Of a DNA stretch of 64,000 nucleotides, positions 26,374 to 36,180 are shown piece by piece (positions within the stretch are counted from its first letter, which is position 1; each line of letters opens with the position of its first letter). The notes below the pieces were generated by a model. It searched no databases. It saw only the letters and a program-made list of their open reading frames with translations, and was not told the origin of the DNA. The position numbers and the translations under genes were made by a program. Origin of the DNA: DATGUA01 sp035301545 (GTDB taxonomy: Bacteria; Bacillota; Clostridia; Tissierellales; Tissierellaceae); contig DATGUA010000059.1 in the NCBI GenBank assembly GCA_035301545.1, forward strand, positions 5,005-69,004, written 5' to 3'.

Positions 26374-26397
26374 AAAAAGGCCACCAATCAGCGGCCT
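26374..26397 (-). terminator. Attenuator-like terminator between rpmH and rnpA
   Basis: The stem AGGCCGC / GTGGCCT (one G-U pair) with a 6-nt loop is followed by TTTTTATT on the minus strand. It overlaps the rpmH stop and could reduce read-through into rnpA-yidD-yidC-jag. Confidence 0.75.
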
Positions 26398-26530
26398 AAG
26401 CAGATAATCTTTTTCTACCTTTTCTTCTTCTATTTCTTATAACTCTTCTACCTGATTTTGTTTTCATTCTTTTTCTAAAACCATGTTCTTTTTTTCTCTG
26501 TCTTTTTTTGGGTTGATATGTTCTTTTCAT
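26396..26530 (-). CDS. rpmH: 50S ribosomal protein L34
   Basis: The 44-codon gene is read directly from the reverse strand. The product starts MKRTYQPKKRQRKKEHGFRK and ends GRKRLSA, the L34 pattern of highly basic residues. The ATG has AGGTGGG upstream. It is the first gene left of oriC, transcribed away from the origin, with a consensus promoter at 26603-26631. Confidence 0.96.
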   Translation of the reverse strand: MKRTYQPKKRQRKKEHGFRKRMKTKSGRRVIRNRRRKGRKRLSA

Positions 26531-26602
26531 TAAGCCCACCTCCTTAATTCTATCCGTATATAAATATAGAGTTATCTACAAGCAAAATAAATACTACTAT
26601 TG

Positions 26603-26631
26603 ATTATATTTATTTACACATGCTATGTCAA
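26603..26631 (-). promoter_or_regulatory. Consensus promoter of rpmH
   Basis: On the minus strand, TTGACA (26626-26631) and TATAAT (26603-26608) are separated by exactly 17 bp. Both hexamers are perfect. Confidence 0.85.
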
Positions 26632-26736
26632 GATTTTTAAGTATCTTACAGTTTATTTTAAGTTATTAACAATATGTTTATCTTGTGGACTATTTTGATT
26701 GAATAAATAATAAAATTTTGATATTATTAAAGAACA

Positions 26737-27055
26737 TGTGGATACTTTGTTATTAAAGTAAAATAACATAACTTATACACAGTTTGTGGATTAATTGTGT
26801 ATAAGTTATAATTTTTTCACTATATTTTTTATTAAAACCATTATTAAGCCAATTATTATACACAATTTCTCATTAACACTCTTGTGGATACTATGTAAAT
26901 TTTATATTTTTCTTTTTATTCTCAAGAGTTTGTTAATATTTTTATTCACAAATTAATTTATATTTTTCTATAAAATATTTACTATATTATTATATCTTAT
27001 TTGTTGATAAATATGTTGATAATTATTTATTTTTTAAAAAACTTTAAAACTTAGT
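26737..27055. other. oriC: oriC: DnaA-box cluster and AT-rich unwinding region upstream of dnaA
   Basis: DnaA boxes are visible at 26737-26745 (inverted, 8/9), 26773-26781 (TTATACACA), 26785-26793 (inverted, 8/9), 26796-26804 (inverted TTATACACA), 26856-26864 (TTATACACA), 26883-26891 (inverted, 8/9) and 26942-26950 (TTATTCACA). The boxes at 26773 and 26796 face each other around a third. About 100 bp of nearly pure A+T follow up to the dnaA SD, the probable unwinding element. Gene orientation diverges here, supporting replication start. Confidence 0.9.
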
Positions 27056-27068
27056 AAGGGGGTCAAAT

Positions 27069-28403
27069 ATGTCTTCAAATTTAGATAATATTTGGAATAA
27101 AGTTCTAGATATTATTAAAGTAGAATTAACGGAGGTAAGTTACAACACTTGGTTAAAAACTATAACTCCAATAAGCATATCGAACAATAGTATAGTTTTA
27201 GCTGCTCCTAACGACTTTACTAAAGGTATCTTAGAAGGTAGATATTTAAATCTTATACAAAATGCAATTAAAGAAGTAACTAAAGAAGAATATTCTATCC
27301 AATTTATAATTCCTGGAGAAGAACAAAATCCAGAAATTGAAAAACCTGTTCAAAAACAAACAGAAGAAAATAATCAAAGAGATCAATTAAATCCTAAATA
27401 TTCTTTTGATACTTTTGTTATTGGAAATAGTAATAGATTTGCTCATGCAGCATCTTTAGCTGTAGCAGAAGCTCCTGCCCAATCTTATAATCCTCTATTT
27501 ATATATGGAGGAGTTGGATTAGGAAAAACTCACTTAATGCATGCTATAGCACATTATATATTAAGCCAAAGTCCTGATACAAAAGTTGTTTATGTTTCAT
27601 CAGAAAAATTTACTAATGAATTAATTAATTCTATTAGAGAATATAGAAATGAAGAATTTAGAAATAAATATAGAAATGTAGATGTACTATTAGTTGATGA
27701 TATACAGTTTATTGCTGGTAAAGAAGGAACACAAGAAGAATTCTTCCATACATTTAATGCTTTACACGAAGCTAATAAACAAATAATAATATCCTCTGAT
27801 AGACCACCAAAAGAAATACCTACATTAGAAGATAGATTAAGATCACGATTTGAATGGGGACTTATAGCTGATATACAAGCACCTGATTTAGAAACTCGTA
27901 TAGCTATCCTAAGAAAAAAAGCTAAAATAGAAAATATTACAGTTTCTGATGGTGTAATGCAATATATAGCAACTATGATTCAATCAAATATCAGAGAATT
28001 AGAAGGAGCTCTAATTAGAGTAGTTGCATATTCATCTTTAACTAATGAAAAAATAACTGTTGAACTAGCAAAAGAAGCACTTAAAAATATATTATCTAGC
28101 AAAAAGCCTAAAGAGATTACTGCCGATCTTATTAAAGAAGAAGTCTCAAATACTTATAATATGAAAATGGAAGATTTCAATTCAAAAAAAAGAACTAGAG
28201 CCATTGCATATCCTAGACAGATAGCTATGTATCTAACTAGGGAATTAACTGATTTATCTCTTCCTAAAATAGGAGATGAGTTTGGAGGTAGAGATCATAC
28301 TACAGTAATCCATGCTTGTGACAAAATTAATAAAGAAATATCACAAGATGTAGAAACCAGAGAAAAGATAGAATATATTATTAACAGATTAAAGGATGAA
28401 TAA
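27069..28403 (+). CDS. dnaA: Chromosomal replication initiator DnaA
   Basis: The 444-residue protein has domain I (residues 1-80), a Q/E-rich linker, and an AAA+ core with GGVGLGKTHLMHA and VDDIQFIAGKEG. Domain IV carries the DnaA-box-reading signature GGRDHTTVIHACDKI. It binds the boxes on both sides of its own gene and melts the origin. The ATG has AAGGGGG upstream. Boxes in its own leader imply autoregulation. Confidence 0.98.
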   Translation: MSSNLDNIWNKVLDIIKVELTEVSYNTWLKTITPISISNNSIVLAAPNDFTKGILEGRYLNLIQNAIKEVTKEEYSIQFIIPGEEQNPEIEKPVQKQTEENNQRDQLNPKYSFDTFVIGNSNRFAHAASLAVAEAPAQSYNPLFIYGGVGLGKTHLMHAIAHYILSQSPDTKVVYVSSEKFTNELINSIREYRNEEFRNKYRNVDVLLVDDIQFIAGKEGTQEEFFHTFNALHEANKQIIISSDRPPKEIPTLEDRLRSRFEWGLIADIQAPDLETRIAILRKKAKIENITVSDGVMQYIATMIQSNIRELEGALIRVVAYSSLTNEKITVELAKEALKNILSSKKPKEITADLIKEEVSNTYNMKMEDFNSKKRTRAIAYPRQIAMYLTRELTDLSLPKIGDEFGGRDHTTVIHACDKINKEISQDVETREKIEYIINRLKDE

Positions 28404-28411
28404 GGTGGTTA

Positions 28412-28501
28412 TGTGGACAAGTTTTGATTTATTATATTGTTATCAACATGTTATTAAATCTTGTAACTAGGGAATTTAATCTAAATATAAACTTATCCAC
28501 A
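28412..28501. other. DnaA boxes between dnaA and dnaN (second origin half)
   Basis: An inverted 8/9 box (TGTGGACAA) lies at 28412-28420, and a perfect TTATCCACA at 28493-28501. With the upstream cluster this gives the bipartite origin layout known from Bacillus. Confidence 0.75.
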
Positions 28502-28570
28502 TAATAACAAGCCCTACTACTATCACTACTATTATTAATATATCTATATATCTATCTAAAGGAGGAAAAA

Positions 28571-29677
28571 ATGAAAATAAAAATTGATCAAAGAAAATTA
28601 ACCAATCATATAAATATTGCTCAAAAAGGAATATCTTCTAGAACTACATTACAAATATTAGATGGAATATTACTAGAAGCAAAAAATAATAGATTGAAAA
28701 TAACAGGAACAGATCTAGAAATAAGTATAGAAACATTATTAGATTGTGAAGTTATAGAAGAAGGTTCTATAGTTGTAAATTCAAGAATATTCGGAGATGT
28801 AATAAAAAAGTTACCTAATGCTCCAATTACTATTGAAGTAGATCAAGGTAATATAAATATTACATGTGAAAACTCTGAATTTAATATTGCAGGAAATTCT
28901 GGAGAAGATTATCCAGATTTGCCATTAGTAGCAAAGAGAGATTCTATAGAAATTTCTATGGATATTTTTAAAGATATAATAAGACAAACTGTATTTGCTA
29001 CAACTCAAGATGAAACTAGACCATCTTTGACAGGTGTATTAGCTGAATCAAACGGGGAAAGAATTTCTTTTGTAGCATTAGATGGATATAGACTAGCCTT
29101 AAAAAAATTAAATTTAGATTCTTCACTTGACTTTAAAATAATAATTCCAGGTAGATCATTAAATGAATTAAACAAAATATTAGAAGATAGTGAAGAAGAT
29201 TTTAAAATAAGTATATCTCCTGGACATGTTATATTTGATATTGGAGATACTATAGTATATTCTAGATTGCTAGAAGGACAATTCTTTAACTATAAGGATA
29301 TAATTAGAGAGGATCATAATACTAAGGTAATAGTAAATAAAAATGATTTCCGGGATAGTTTAGAGAGAGCCTCACTTTTATCTAAAGAGGAAAAGGCAAA
29401 TTTAGTAAAATTAACTATATCTGATAATGAAGTAATTATTAGATCTAATTCTGAAATAGGAAATGTATATGAACAAATTGATTCAGAGCAAGAAGGAGAG
29501 GACTTAAATATAGCATTTAATTCAAGATATATTTTAGAAGGTATAAAGACTATTGAATCAGAAAATATACAATTAAATTTTATGGGTAGCTTAAATCCCT
29601 GTATAATAAATGGACTAGATGATAAAAATTATACTTACCTAGTATTACCTGTAAGATTAGCACAAGATGATTTTTAA
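28571..29677 (+). CDS. dnaN: DNA polymerase III beta sliding clamp
   Basis: The 368-residue protein has three repeats of the clamp fold and family segments such as GTDLEISIE, ATTQDETRPSLTGVL and DGYRLALKKL. The C-terminal LVLPVRL matches the family. It tethers replicative polymerase and binds many partner proteins. The ATG has AAAGGAGG upstream and follows a 167-bp gap containing DnaA boxes. Confidence 0.97.
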   Translation: MKIKIDQRKLTNHINIAQKGISSRTTLQILDGILLEAKNNRLKITGTDLEISIETLLDCEVIEEGSIVVNSRIFGDVIKKLPNAPITIEVDQGNINITCENSEFNIAGNSGEDYPDLPLVAKRDSIEISMDIFKDIIRQTVFATTQDETRPSLTGVLAESNGERISFVALDGYRLALKKLNLDSSLDFKIIIPGRSLNELNKILEDSEEDFKISISPGHVIFDIGDTIVYSRLLEGQFFNYKDIIREDHNTKVIVNKNDFRDSLERASLLSKEEKANLVKLTISDNEVIIRSNSEIGNVYEQIDSEQEGEDLNIAFNSRYILEGIKTIESENIQLNFMGSLNPCIINGLDDKNYTYLVLPVRLAQDDF

Positions 29678-29688
29678 GGGTGGTAAAT

Positions 29689-29904
29689 ATGAAAACTATA
29701 GAAATAAAAATAGAAACTAATTATATTACATTAAATCAGTTTCTAAAATTATCGAGTATAGTCCAAACTGGAGGACATGCTAAAGTATTAATACAAGATG
29801 GAGAAGTAAAAGTAAACGATAATCTATGTTTACAAAGAGGCAAAAAACTTTATAAAGGAGATATAGTAGAAATTTTAGGTAATAAAAAATATGAAATCAT
29901 TTAA
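29689..29904 (+). CDS. yaaA: S4-domain RNA-binding protein YaaA
   Basis: The 71-residue S4-like protein contains FLKLSSIVQTGGHAKVLIQ and GEVKVND, the family hallmark. The start is ATG 29689 after AAGGGTGG. It is always found between dnaN and recF in Firmicutes. It probably binds structured RNA or the ribosome; the precise role is not established. Confidence 0.93.
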   Translation: MKTIEIKIETNYITLNQFLKLSSIVQTGGHAKVLIQDGEVKVNDNLCLQRGKKLYKGDIVEILGNKKYEII

Positions 29905-29918
29905 CAAATCAGGAACAT

Positions 29919-29947
29919 TTGTTTCTGGTTCTGTTTTATGATATAAT
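29919..29947 (+). promoter_or_regulatory. Possible extended -10 promoter before recF
   Basis: TATAAT at 29942-29947 is preceded by TG at 29939-29940 and has a weak TTGTTT -35 with a 17-bp spacer. Confidence 0.45.
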
Positions 29948-29981
29948 ATATCTATATATCTAGCCTTGAGGGGTGTATTAT

Positions 29982-31097
29982 TTGAATTTAAAAGATATAA
30001 GGCTTATTAATTTTAGAAATTATTATAATATAGATTTAGAGTTAAATGAAAAAATCAATATATTTATTGGGAAAAATGCACAGGGTAAAACGAATTTAAT
30101 AGAAGCGATATATATGTGTGCAAGTGGAAAATCTTTTAGAACAAATAGAGATAAAGAAATTATTAATTTTAATAAAAAACAAGCTTATATTGGAACTAAT
30201 ATAGATTTTGGAAATAATCAAAAATTCTTAGAAATTAAAATGGAAGAGAATAAGCAAAAGAGAATAAGAATAAATAAAACAGAATTAAAAAATTATAGGG
30301 AATTAAAAGGTGGCTTAAATGTAGTAGTATTTACACCAGAAGACTTAAGAATTATAAAAGATGGACCACAAAAAAGAAGAAGGTTTCTAGATACAGGTAT
30401 TTCTCAAGTTAGACCAGTCTATAATTATAATATAAGTAGATATAGAAAGTTATTATCTCAAAGGAATAATATCTTAAGAACAGCAAAATTTAAGCAAGAT
30501 AATGATATAAATAATTTATTAGAAGTTTTTGATATACAAATATCTAAAATAGGAACTAGTATTATGAAGGCAAGATATGATTATATTGAAGAATTATCTA
30601 AGTTCGCCAAAAAAACTCATAATAATATTACAGAAAAAGAAGAAAATTTAAGTTTAAAATATATTTCAAATGTTCCTATAAGTGAAGACAAAGAAAGTAT
30701 GGAAAAAGAATATTTAAATCTAACGAAACAGAATATTAGAAGAGATTTAGAATATGGTACAACAGAAATAGGTCCCCATAGGGATGATATTTTTATGTCA
30801 ATTAATAATAAAGATGTAAAGATTTTTGGATCTCAAGGTCAACAAAGAACTGTAATGTTATCATTAATATTATCAGAAGTAGAATTAATAAAAATAGAAA
30901 GAGGAATGTATCCAGTATTACTTTTAGATGATGTTTTTTCAGAACTAGATATAAATAGAAGAAAGTACTTATCAAAATTATTCTACAATATGCAAACTTT
31001 TATAACACTAACGAACAGTGAGAATATCAAATCTATGGATGAATTCAATAAATCTATATTTTATATTGAAGATGGACAAGTAAAAAGTAAGGAGTAA
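29982..31097 (+). CDS. recF: DNA replication and repair protein RecF
   Basis: The start is TTG 29982, six bases after GAGGGGTG; a GTG three codons upstream lies within that SD. The 371-residue SMC-like ATPase has Walker A GKNAQGKTNLIEAI, signature GSQGQQRTVMLSL and Walker B LLLDDVFSEL. It acts with RecO and RecR in loading RecA at single-strand gaps. Confidence 0.96.
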   Translation: MNLKDIRLINFRNYYNIDLELNEKINIFIGKNAQGKTNLIEAIYMCASGKSFRTNRDKEIINFNKKQAYIGTNIDFGNNQKFLEIKMEENKQKRIRINKTELKNYRELKGGLNVVVFTPEDLRIIKDGPQKRRRFLDTGISQVRPVYNYNISRYRKLLSQRNNILRTAKFKQDNDINNLLEVFDIQISKIGTSIMKARYDYIEELSKFAKKTHNNITEKEENLSLKYISNVPISEDKESMEKEYLNLTKQNIRRDLEYGTTEIGPHRDDIFMSINNKDVKIFGSQGQQRTVMLSLILSEVELIKIERGMYPVLLLDDVFSELDINRRKYLSKLFYNMQTFITLTNSENIKSMDEFNKSIFYIEDGQVKSKE

Positions 31098-31100
31098 ATT

Positions 31101-31403
31101 ATGATTATTCATATAGGAGGAAATATTGCTTTATTAGAAAAAGATATTGTGGCAATACTTGATGTAGATTCAGCTTTAGAGTCTGAAGATAGTCAATTTT
31201 TTATAAATACATTAATAAAGAGTAATCGTTTGATAAATAATCTAGAAAAAGATATTAAATCCTATATTATAACTGTAAATAATAATATAGATAGTAGAGA
31301 TAAAACTCAAAGATATAATCTTTATACATCTAACATATCGTCAACTTCTTTATTAAATAGAATAAATAAAAATAAATTAGATTGGGGGGAAATTTATGTC
31401 TAA
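31101..31403 (+). CDS. remB: RemB/YaaB-like DUF370 protein
   Basis: The 100-residue protein starts MIIHIGGNIALLEKDIVAI, matching the DUF370 family. In Bacillus, RemA/RemB proteins regulate biofilm matrix genes, and YaaB/RemB lies between recF and gyrB as here. The C-terminal part (residues 55-100) diverges from the short RemA form. Its last eight bases overlap gyrB. Confidence 0.85.
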   Translation: MIIHIGGNIALLEKDIVAILDVDSALESEDSQFFINTLIKSNRLINNLEKDIKSYIITVNNNIDSRDKTQRYNLYTSNISSTSLLNRINKNKLDWGEIYV

Positions 31404-33309
31404 TGAATCAAAAAATAATCGGAATTATACTGCAAAAGAAATTCAGGTTCTAACTGGTTTAGACCCAGTAAGAAAAAGACCTGGAATGTATATAGGTAGT
31501 ACAGGACTTACGGGGCTACATCATCTAGTATATGAAGTAGTTGATAATAGTATAGATGAGGCTTTAGCCGGAATGTGTGATACTATTTCTGTTATAATAT
31601 ATGAGGATGGGTCAGTATCAGTATCTGACAACGGAAGCGGTATTCCAGTAGAAAAGCATCCACAAACAGGAAAATCTACTGTAGAAACTGTATTAACAAT
31701 ATTACATGCAGGAGGTAAGTTTGATAATGGTGCATATCAAGTTTCTGGAGGTCTTCATGGTGTAGGTGTTTCAGTAGTAAATGCCTTATCAGAATGGTTA
31801 GAGGTTAAGGTAAGAAGAAATAATAAAGAATATATGCAAAAATTTGAAAAAGGTGAGCCTATAACTTCTCTAAAAGTAACAGGAGAAAGTAAAGATACAG
31901 GGACATGTATATATTTTAAACCAGATCCAGAAATATTTGAAGATGGGAATTTTGATTTTGAAACCTTAGAATATAGATTTAGAGAAATGGCCTTTTTAAC
32001 TAAAGGAATAAAACTTATATTAGAGGATAAAAGAGAAGATTTAAAATCAGAGTTTTGTTTTGAAGGCGGAATAAAATCTTTCGTAGAATATATAAATAAG
32101 AACAAAAATCCAATTCAAAAAGATATTATATATTTTGAAGAAGTAAAGGAAGGTACTACTGTAGAATTAGCTATCCAGTATACTGATAGTTACTCAGAAA
32201 ATGTATTAACTTTTGCTAATAATATAAATACTACAGAAGGTGGAACACATTTATCAGGATTACGTACTGCTTTGACTAGGGTAATGAATGATTATGGTAG
32301 AACTCATAATTTGATAAAAGAAAATGAAAACAATCTGACCGGAGATGATGTTAGAGAAGGGATAACTGCAATACTTTCTGTAAAATTACCAGAACCTCAA
32401 TTTGAAGGCCAAACAAAAAGCAAATTAGGTAATAGTGAAACTAGAGGTATAGTAGAATCCTTAACTTACGAATTTTTAAATAGTTTTTTAGAGGAAAATC
32501 CAAGGATAGGAAAAACTATTATAGATAAAGCTATTAGTGCACAAAGGGCTAGAAATGCAGCAAGAAAGGCTAGGGAACTAACCAGGAGAAAAAGTATTTT
32601 TGATAATGCTACATTGCCTGGGAAATTAGCAGATTGTCAATCTAATGATTTAGATCTAACAGAAGTTTATCTGGTGGAGGGAGACTCTGCTGGTGGTAGT
32701 GCTAAGCAAGGTAGAGATAGAGAATTTCAAGCTATTTTACCACTAAGGGGTAAGATTTTAAATGTAGAAAAGGCTAGATTAGATAGAATTCTTAATTCTA
32801 ATGAGATTCAAATGTTAATAACAGCATTTGGAACTGGTATAGGAGAAGATTTTGATATAGAAAAGTTAAGATATGGAAAAATTATAATAATGACAGACGC
32901 TGACGTAGACGGTGCACATATTAGAACATTATTATTAACATTTTTTTATAGATATATGCCAGAACTATTAGAGAATGGTCATATATATATTGCCCAACCA
33001 CCGTTGTATAAGGTAACCCAAGGTAGAGCAGAACATTATGTTTATAGTGATGATGAATTAGAAAAGATCTTAGATGAAATAGATAGGAAAAATTATTCTA
33101 TCCAAAGATATAAAGGTCTAGGAGAAATGAATCCTGAGCAATTATGGGAAACTACTATGGATCCAGAATCTAGAATATTGTTAAGAGTAAATACAGATGA
33201 AGCAGTAGCAGCAGATGAAATATTTACAACTCTTATGGGTGACAAGGTACAACCTAGGAGAGAATTTATACAAGCAAACTCTAAATTAGTAACAAATTTA
33301 GATATATAG
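31396..33309 (+). CDS. gyrB: DNA gyrase subunit B
   Basis: The 637-residue type IIA topoisomerase ATPase subunit has a GHKL ATP site (DNSIDEALAG, DNGSGIPVEKH) and a Toprim domain (EGDSAGGSAKQGRDR, DADVDGAHIRT). The C-terminus GDKVQPRREFIQ is also typical. The ATG has GGGGGG upstream and overlaps remB. Confidence 0.98.
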   Translation: MSNESKNNRNYTAKEIQVLTGLDPVRKRPGMYIGSTGLTGLHHLVYEVVDNSIDEALAGMCDTISVIIYEDGSVSVSDNGSGIPVEKHPQTGKSTVETVLTILHAGGKFDNGAYQVSGGLHGVGVSVVNALSEWLEVKVRRNNKEYMQKFEKGEPITSLKVTGESKDTGTCIYFKPDPEIFEDGNFDFETLEYRFREMAFLTKGIKLILEDKREDLKSEFCFEGGIKSFVEYINKNKNPIQKDIIYFEEVKEGTTVELAIQYTDSYSENVLTFANNINTTEGGTHLSGLRTALTRVMNDYGRTHNLIKENENNLTGDDVREGITAILSVKLPEPQFEGQTKSKLGNSETRGIVESLTYEFLNSFLEENPRIGKTIIDKAISAQRARNAARKARELTRRKSIFDNATLPGKLADCQSNDLDLTEVYLVEGDSAGGSAKQGRDREFQAILPLRGKILNVEKARLDRILNSNEIQMLITAFGTGIGEDFDIEKLRYGKIIIMTDADVDGAHIRTLLLTFFYRYMPELLENGHIYIAQPPLYKVTQGRAEHYVYSDDELEKILDEIDRKNYSIQRYKGLGEMNPEQLWETTMDPESRILLRVNTDEAVAADEIFTTLMGDKVQPRREFIQANSKLVTNLDI

Positions 33310-33319
33310 AGGTGTAGTT

Positions 33320-35743
33320 ATGGATAAAGAAAACAATAATCAAATAATTGATATTAATATTGAAAAAGAAATGAAAAAATCATATTTAGATTATGCTATG
33401 AGTGTTATAGTAAGTCGTGCTTTACCTGATGTAAGAGATGGTCTAAAACCTGTTCATAGAAGAATACTTTATTCTATGGATGAATTAGGTATGTATCCTA
33501 ATAAACCCTATAGAAAATCAGCTAGATTAGTGGGAGATGTATTAGGTAAGTATCACCCTCATGGAGATAGTTCAGTATATGATGCTACTGTAAGATTAGC
33601 TCAAGATTTTAATACAAGATACTTATTAGCAGATGGTCATGGTAACTTTGGTTCTATAGATGGAGATGGAGCTGCAGCTATGCGTTATACTGAAGTTAGA
33701 ATGACAGAATTATCTATGGAAATGCTAAGAGATATTAATAAAGAAACAGTAGATTATGGTCTTAACTTTGATGAAACCTTAAAAGAACCAATAGTACTAC
33801 CAAGTAGATTTCCAAATTTAATGGTAAATGGTTCTTCTGGTATAGCTGTTGGTATGGCTACAAACATACCACCTCATAATTTAAATGAAGTTATAGATGG
33901 TATAGTACTTTTATTAGATGATCCTGAAACTAGTATTGAAGAATTAATGGAAGTAATAGAAGGACCAGATTTTCCAACGGGAGCATTTATACTAGGTACT
34001 AAGGATATAAAATCAGCTTATAAGACAGGTAGAGGAAAGATTAAATTAAGAGCTGTAGCTGAAATAGAAGAGCATACAAGAAATAGAAAGAGGATAGTAG
34101 TATCAGAACTACCTTATCAAGTTAACAAGGCTAAGTTAGTAGAAAAGATTGCAGAGCATGTTAGAAATAAAAAAATAGAAGGTATATCAGATCTAAGAGA
34201 TGAATCTGATAGAGATGGTATGAGGATTGTAATTGAACTTAGAAGAGATGCTAATCCTAATATAGTCTTAAATAATTTATATAAACACACACAAATGCAG
34301 GTAACTTTTGGGGCAATAATGTTAGCATTAGTAGATGGAGAACCTACAATACTAAATTTAAAAGAAATATTAACCCATTATATTGCTCATCAAAAAGATA
34401 TAATTACTAGAAGAACTCAATTTGATCTAAATAAGGCTGAAGCTAGGGCTCATATAGTTGAAGGATTAAGGATAGCATTAGATTATATAGATGAAATTAT
34501 AAAAGTTATTAGAGGGTCAGAAAATGATGCAAAGGCTAAGAAAAGTCTAATGGAAAAATTTAGTTTATCTGAAATTCAAGCCCAAGCAATTTTAGATATG
34601 AGATTAAAACGGTTAACAGGTTTAGAAAGAGATAAATTAGATGCAGAATATGAAAAGTTAATCAAGGAAATAAGTAAGTATAAAGAAATACTATCAAATG
34701 AAAGATTGTTATATAATATAATTAAAGAGGAAATATTAGAAATAAAAGAGAAATATGGAGATAGAAGAAGAACTAGAATAGTACCTTCTTCAGGTGAGAT
34801 AGATATAGAAGATATGATAGCAGAAGAAGATACTATTATTACTCTAACTCATTATGGATATATAAAAAGAATGCCTGAAAATACTTATAGAACTCAAAAA
34901 AGAGGTGGAAGGGGAGTAATAGGTCTTACTACTAGAGATGAGGATTTTGTAGAAGATTTATTTATAACTTCCACTCATGATATAATATTATTCTTTACTA
35001 ATAAAGGGAATGTATTTTCCTTAAGAGGATATGAAATTCCTGAAGCAGGAAGACAAGCAAAAGGAATGGCTATTATCAACCTCCTAAATTTAGACGGTGA
35101 TGAAAAAATATCAGCTGTTATACCTATTTCATCCTATGATCCAAAATCTAATTTAATTCTCATGACTAAAGAAGGAATTACTAAGAGAACTAAATTAGAT
35201 GAATTTAAAAATCTAAGAAAAAATGGTATTATAGCAATTACTCTAAGAGATAATGATGAGTTGATAGCAGTAAAAAAGACTGATGGAAATAATGAGGTAA
35301 TATTAGTAACTGAAAAAGGAATTGCTATTAGATTCGAAGAGGAAGATGTACGAACTATGGGTAGAAATGCTATGGGGGTTAAGGCTATCGATTTAAATCA
35401 AGGTGATAGTGTTGTTGCTATGGATTTAATAGAAGATGATAAATATTTATTAGCTATAACAGAAAATGGGTTTGGGAAAAAGACTAGATTAGAGGAATAT
35501 AGAACCCAAAATAGAGGTGGAAAAGGAATAAGAACCTACAATATTAAAGAGAAAACTGGTGATATAGTTACAGGAAGAGTTATAGGAGATAATGATGAAG
35601 TAATGATGATAACATTTAATGGAACTATAATCAGATTAAACTCAGAAGATATTTCTACAATGGGTAGAAGTACTCAAGGAGTAACTTTAATGAGGATGGT
35701 AAATGATACAGTAGTAGCTGTTGCTAAATATATGGAAGAATAA
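33320..35743 (+). CDS. gyrA: DNA gyrase subunit A
   Basis: The 807-residue subunit has a winged-helix domain with the catalytic Tyr in AAMRYTEVRM. The quinolone-determining region is GKYHPHGDSSVYDA, with the usual Ser. The C-terminal beta-pinwheel contains a GyrA box (QKRGGRG), which marks gyrase rather than topoisomerase IV. It starts 10 bp after gyrB. Confidence 0.98.
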   Translation: MDKENNNQIIDINIEKEMKKSYLDYAMSVIVSRALPDVRDGLKPVHRRILYSMDELGMYPNKPYRKSARLVGDVLGKYHPHGDSSVYDATVRLAQDFNTRYLLADGHGNFGSIDGDGAAAMRYTEVRMTELSMEMLRDINKETVDYGLNFDETLKEPIVLPSRFPNLMVNGSSGIAVGMATNIPPHNLNEVIDGIVLLLDDPETSIEELMEVIEGPDFPTGAFILGTKDIKSAYKTGRGKIKLRAVAEIEEHTRNRKRIVVSELPYQVNKAKLVEKIAEHVRNKKIEGISDLRDESDRDGMRIVIELRRDANPNIVLNNLYKHTQMQVTFGAIMLALVDGEPTILNLKEILTHYIAHQKDIITRRTQFDLNKAEARAHIVEGLRIALDYIDEIIKVIRGSENDAKAKKSLMEKFSLSEIQAQAILDMRLKRLTGLERDKLDAEYEKLIKEISKYKEILSNERLLYNIIKEEILEIKEKYGDRRRTRIVPSSGEIDIEDMIAEEDTIITLTHYGYIKRMPENTYRTQKRGGRGVIGLTTRDEDFVEDLFITSTHDIILFFTNKGNVFSLRGYEIPEAGRQAKGMAIINLLNLDGDEKISAVIPISSYDPKSNLILMTKEGITKRTKLDEFKNLRKNGIIAITLRDNDELIAVKKTDGNNEVILVTEKGIAIRFEEEDVRTMGRNAMGVKAIDLNQGDSVVAMDLIEDDKYLLAITENGFGKKTRLEEYRTQNRGGKGIRTYNIKEKTGDIVTGRVIGDNDEVMMITFNGTIIRLNSEDISTMGRSTQGVTLMRMVNDTVVAVAKYMEE

Positions 35744-35748
35744 AATTA

Positions 35749-35781
35749 ACTAGGGAGTCTTCAATAGGACTCCCTAGTCTT
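35749..35781 (+). terminator. Terminator after gyrA
   Basis: A 10-bp perfect stem CTAGGGAGTC / GACTCCCTAG with an 8-nt loop, then TCTTTT. Confidence 0.9.
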
Positions 35782-35850
35782 TTACTTTACATTATAAGTC
35801 GTTTAATGTAATATTAATATATAACTTGAAGGGATATGGGGGTAAAAATT

Positions 35851-36180
35851 ATGTCTTTAGATATTAATAGAAAGTTTAATGAAAAAGAAGATTTATGGAA
35901 ATTCTCTTTAATAGGGGATTTAGATATTTATACTTCTAATAAATTTAAAGAAGAAGTATCAGAAGCTCTTAAATTTAAACAAAAAGATTTAGAGATTGAT
36001 GGATCAGATTTAGATTACATTGATAGTACTGGATTAGGAGTTTTAATAAGTATATTAAAAATTACTAATGATAGTAAAAATAAAATCTATCTGAAAAATA
36101 TACAACCTAATGTGAGAAAGATATTTGATATAACTGAATTGGACAAACAGTTTACTTTTAGAGGTGAAAACAATGGTTAA
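35851..36180 (+). CDS. rsbV: STAS-domain anti-sigma factor antagonist (RsbV-like)
   Basis: The start is placed at ATG 35851 after GGGGG; an upstream in-frame ATG (35836) sits too close to its SD. The 109-residue STAS protein has DLDYIDSTGLGVL, which carries the phosphorylatable Ser of anti-anti-sigma factors. It should bind the RsbW-like kinase encoded next and thereby free the sigma factor. The end overlaps rsbW by eight bases. Confidence 0.88.
   Translation: MSLDINRKFNEKEDLWKFSLIGDLDIYTSNKFKEEVSEALKFKQKDLEIDGSDLDYIDSTGLGVLISILKITNDSKNKIYLKNIQPNVRKIFDITELDKQFTFRGENNG

Noticed and set aside
17000..28600. Noc binding sites (ATTTCCCGGGAAAT)
   Set aside because: No full match seen by eye; partial CCGG-containing matches are not better than chance.
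35805..35835. SigB-type promoter before rsbV (GTTTAA present)
   Set aside because: No GGGTAT-like -10 at 12-15 bp; the closest GGGATA is too far.
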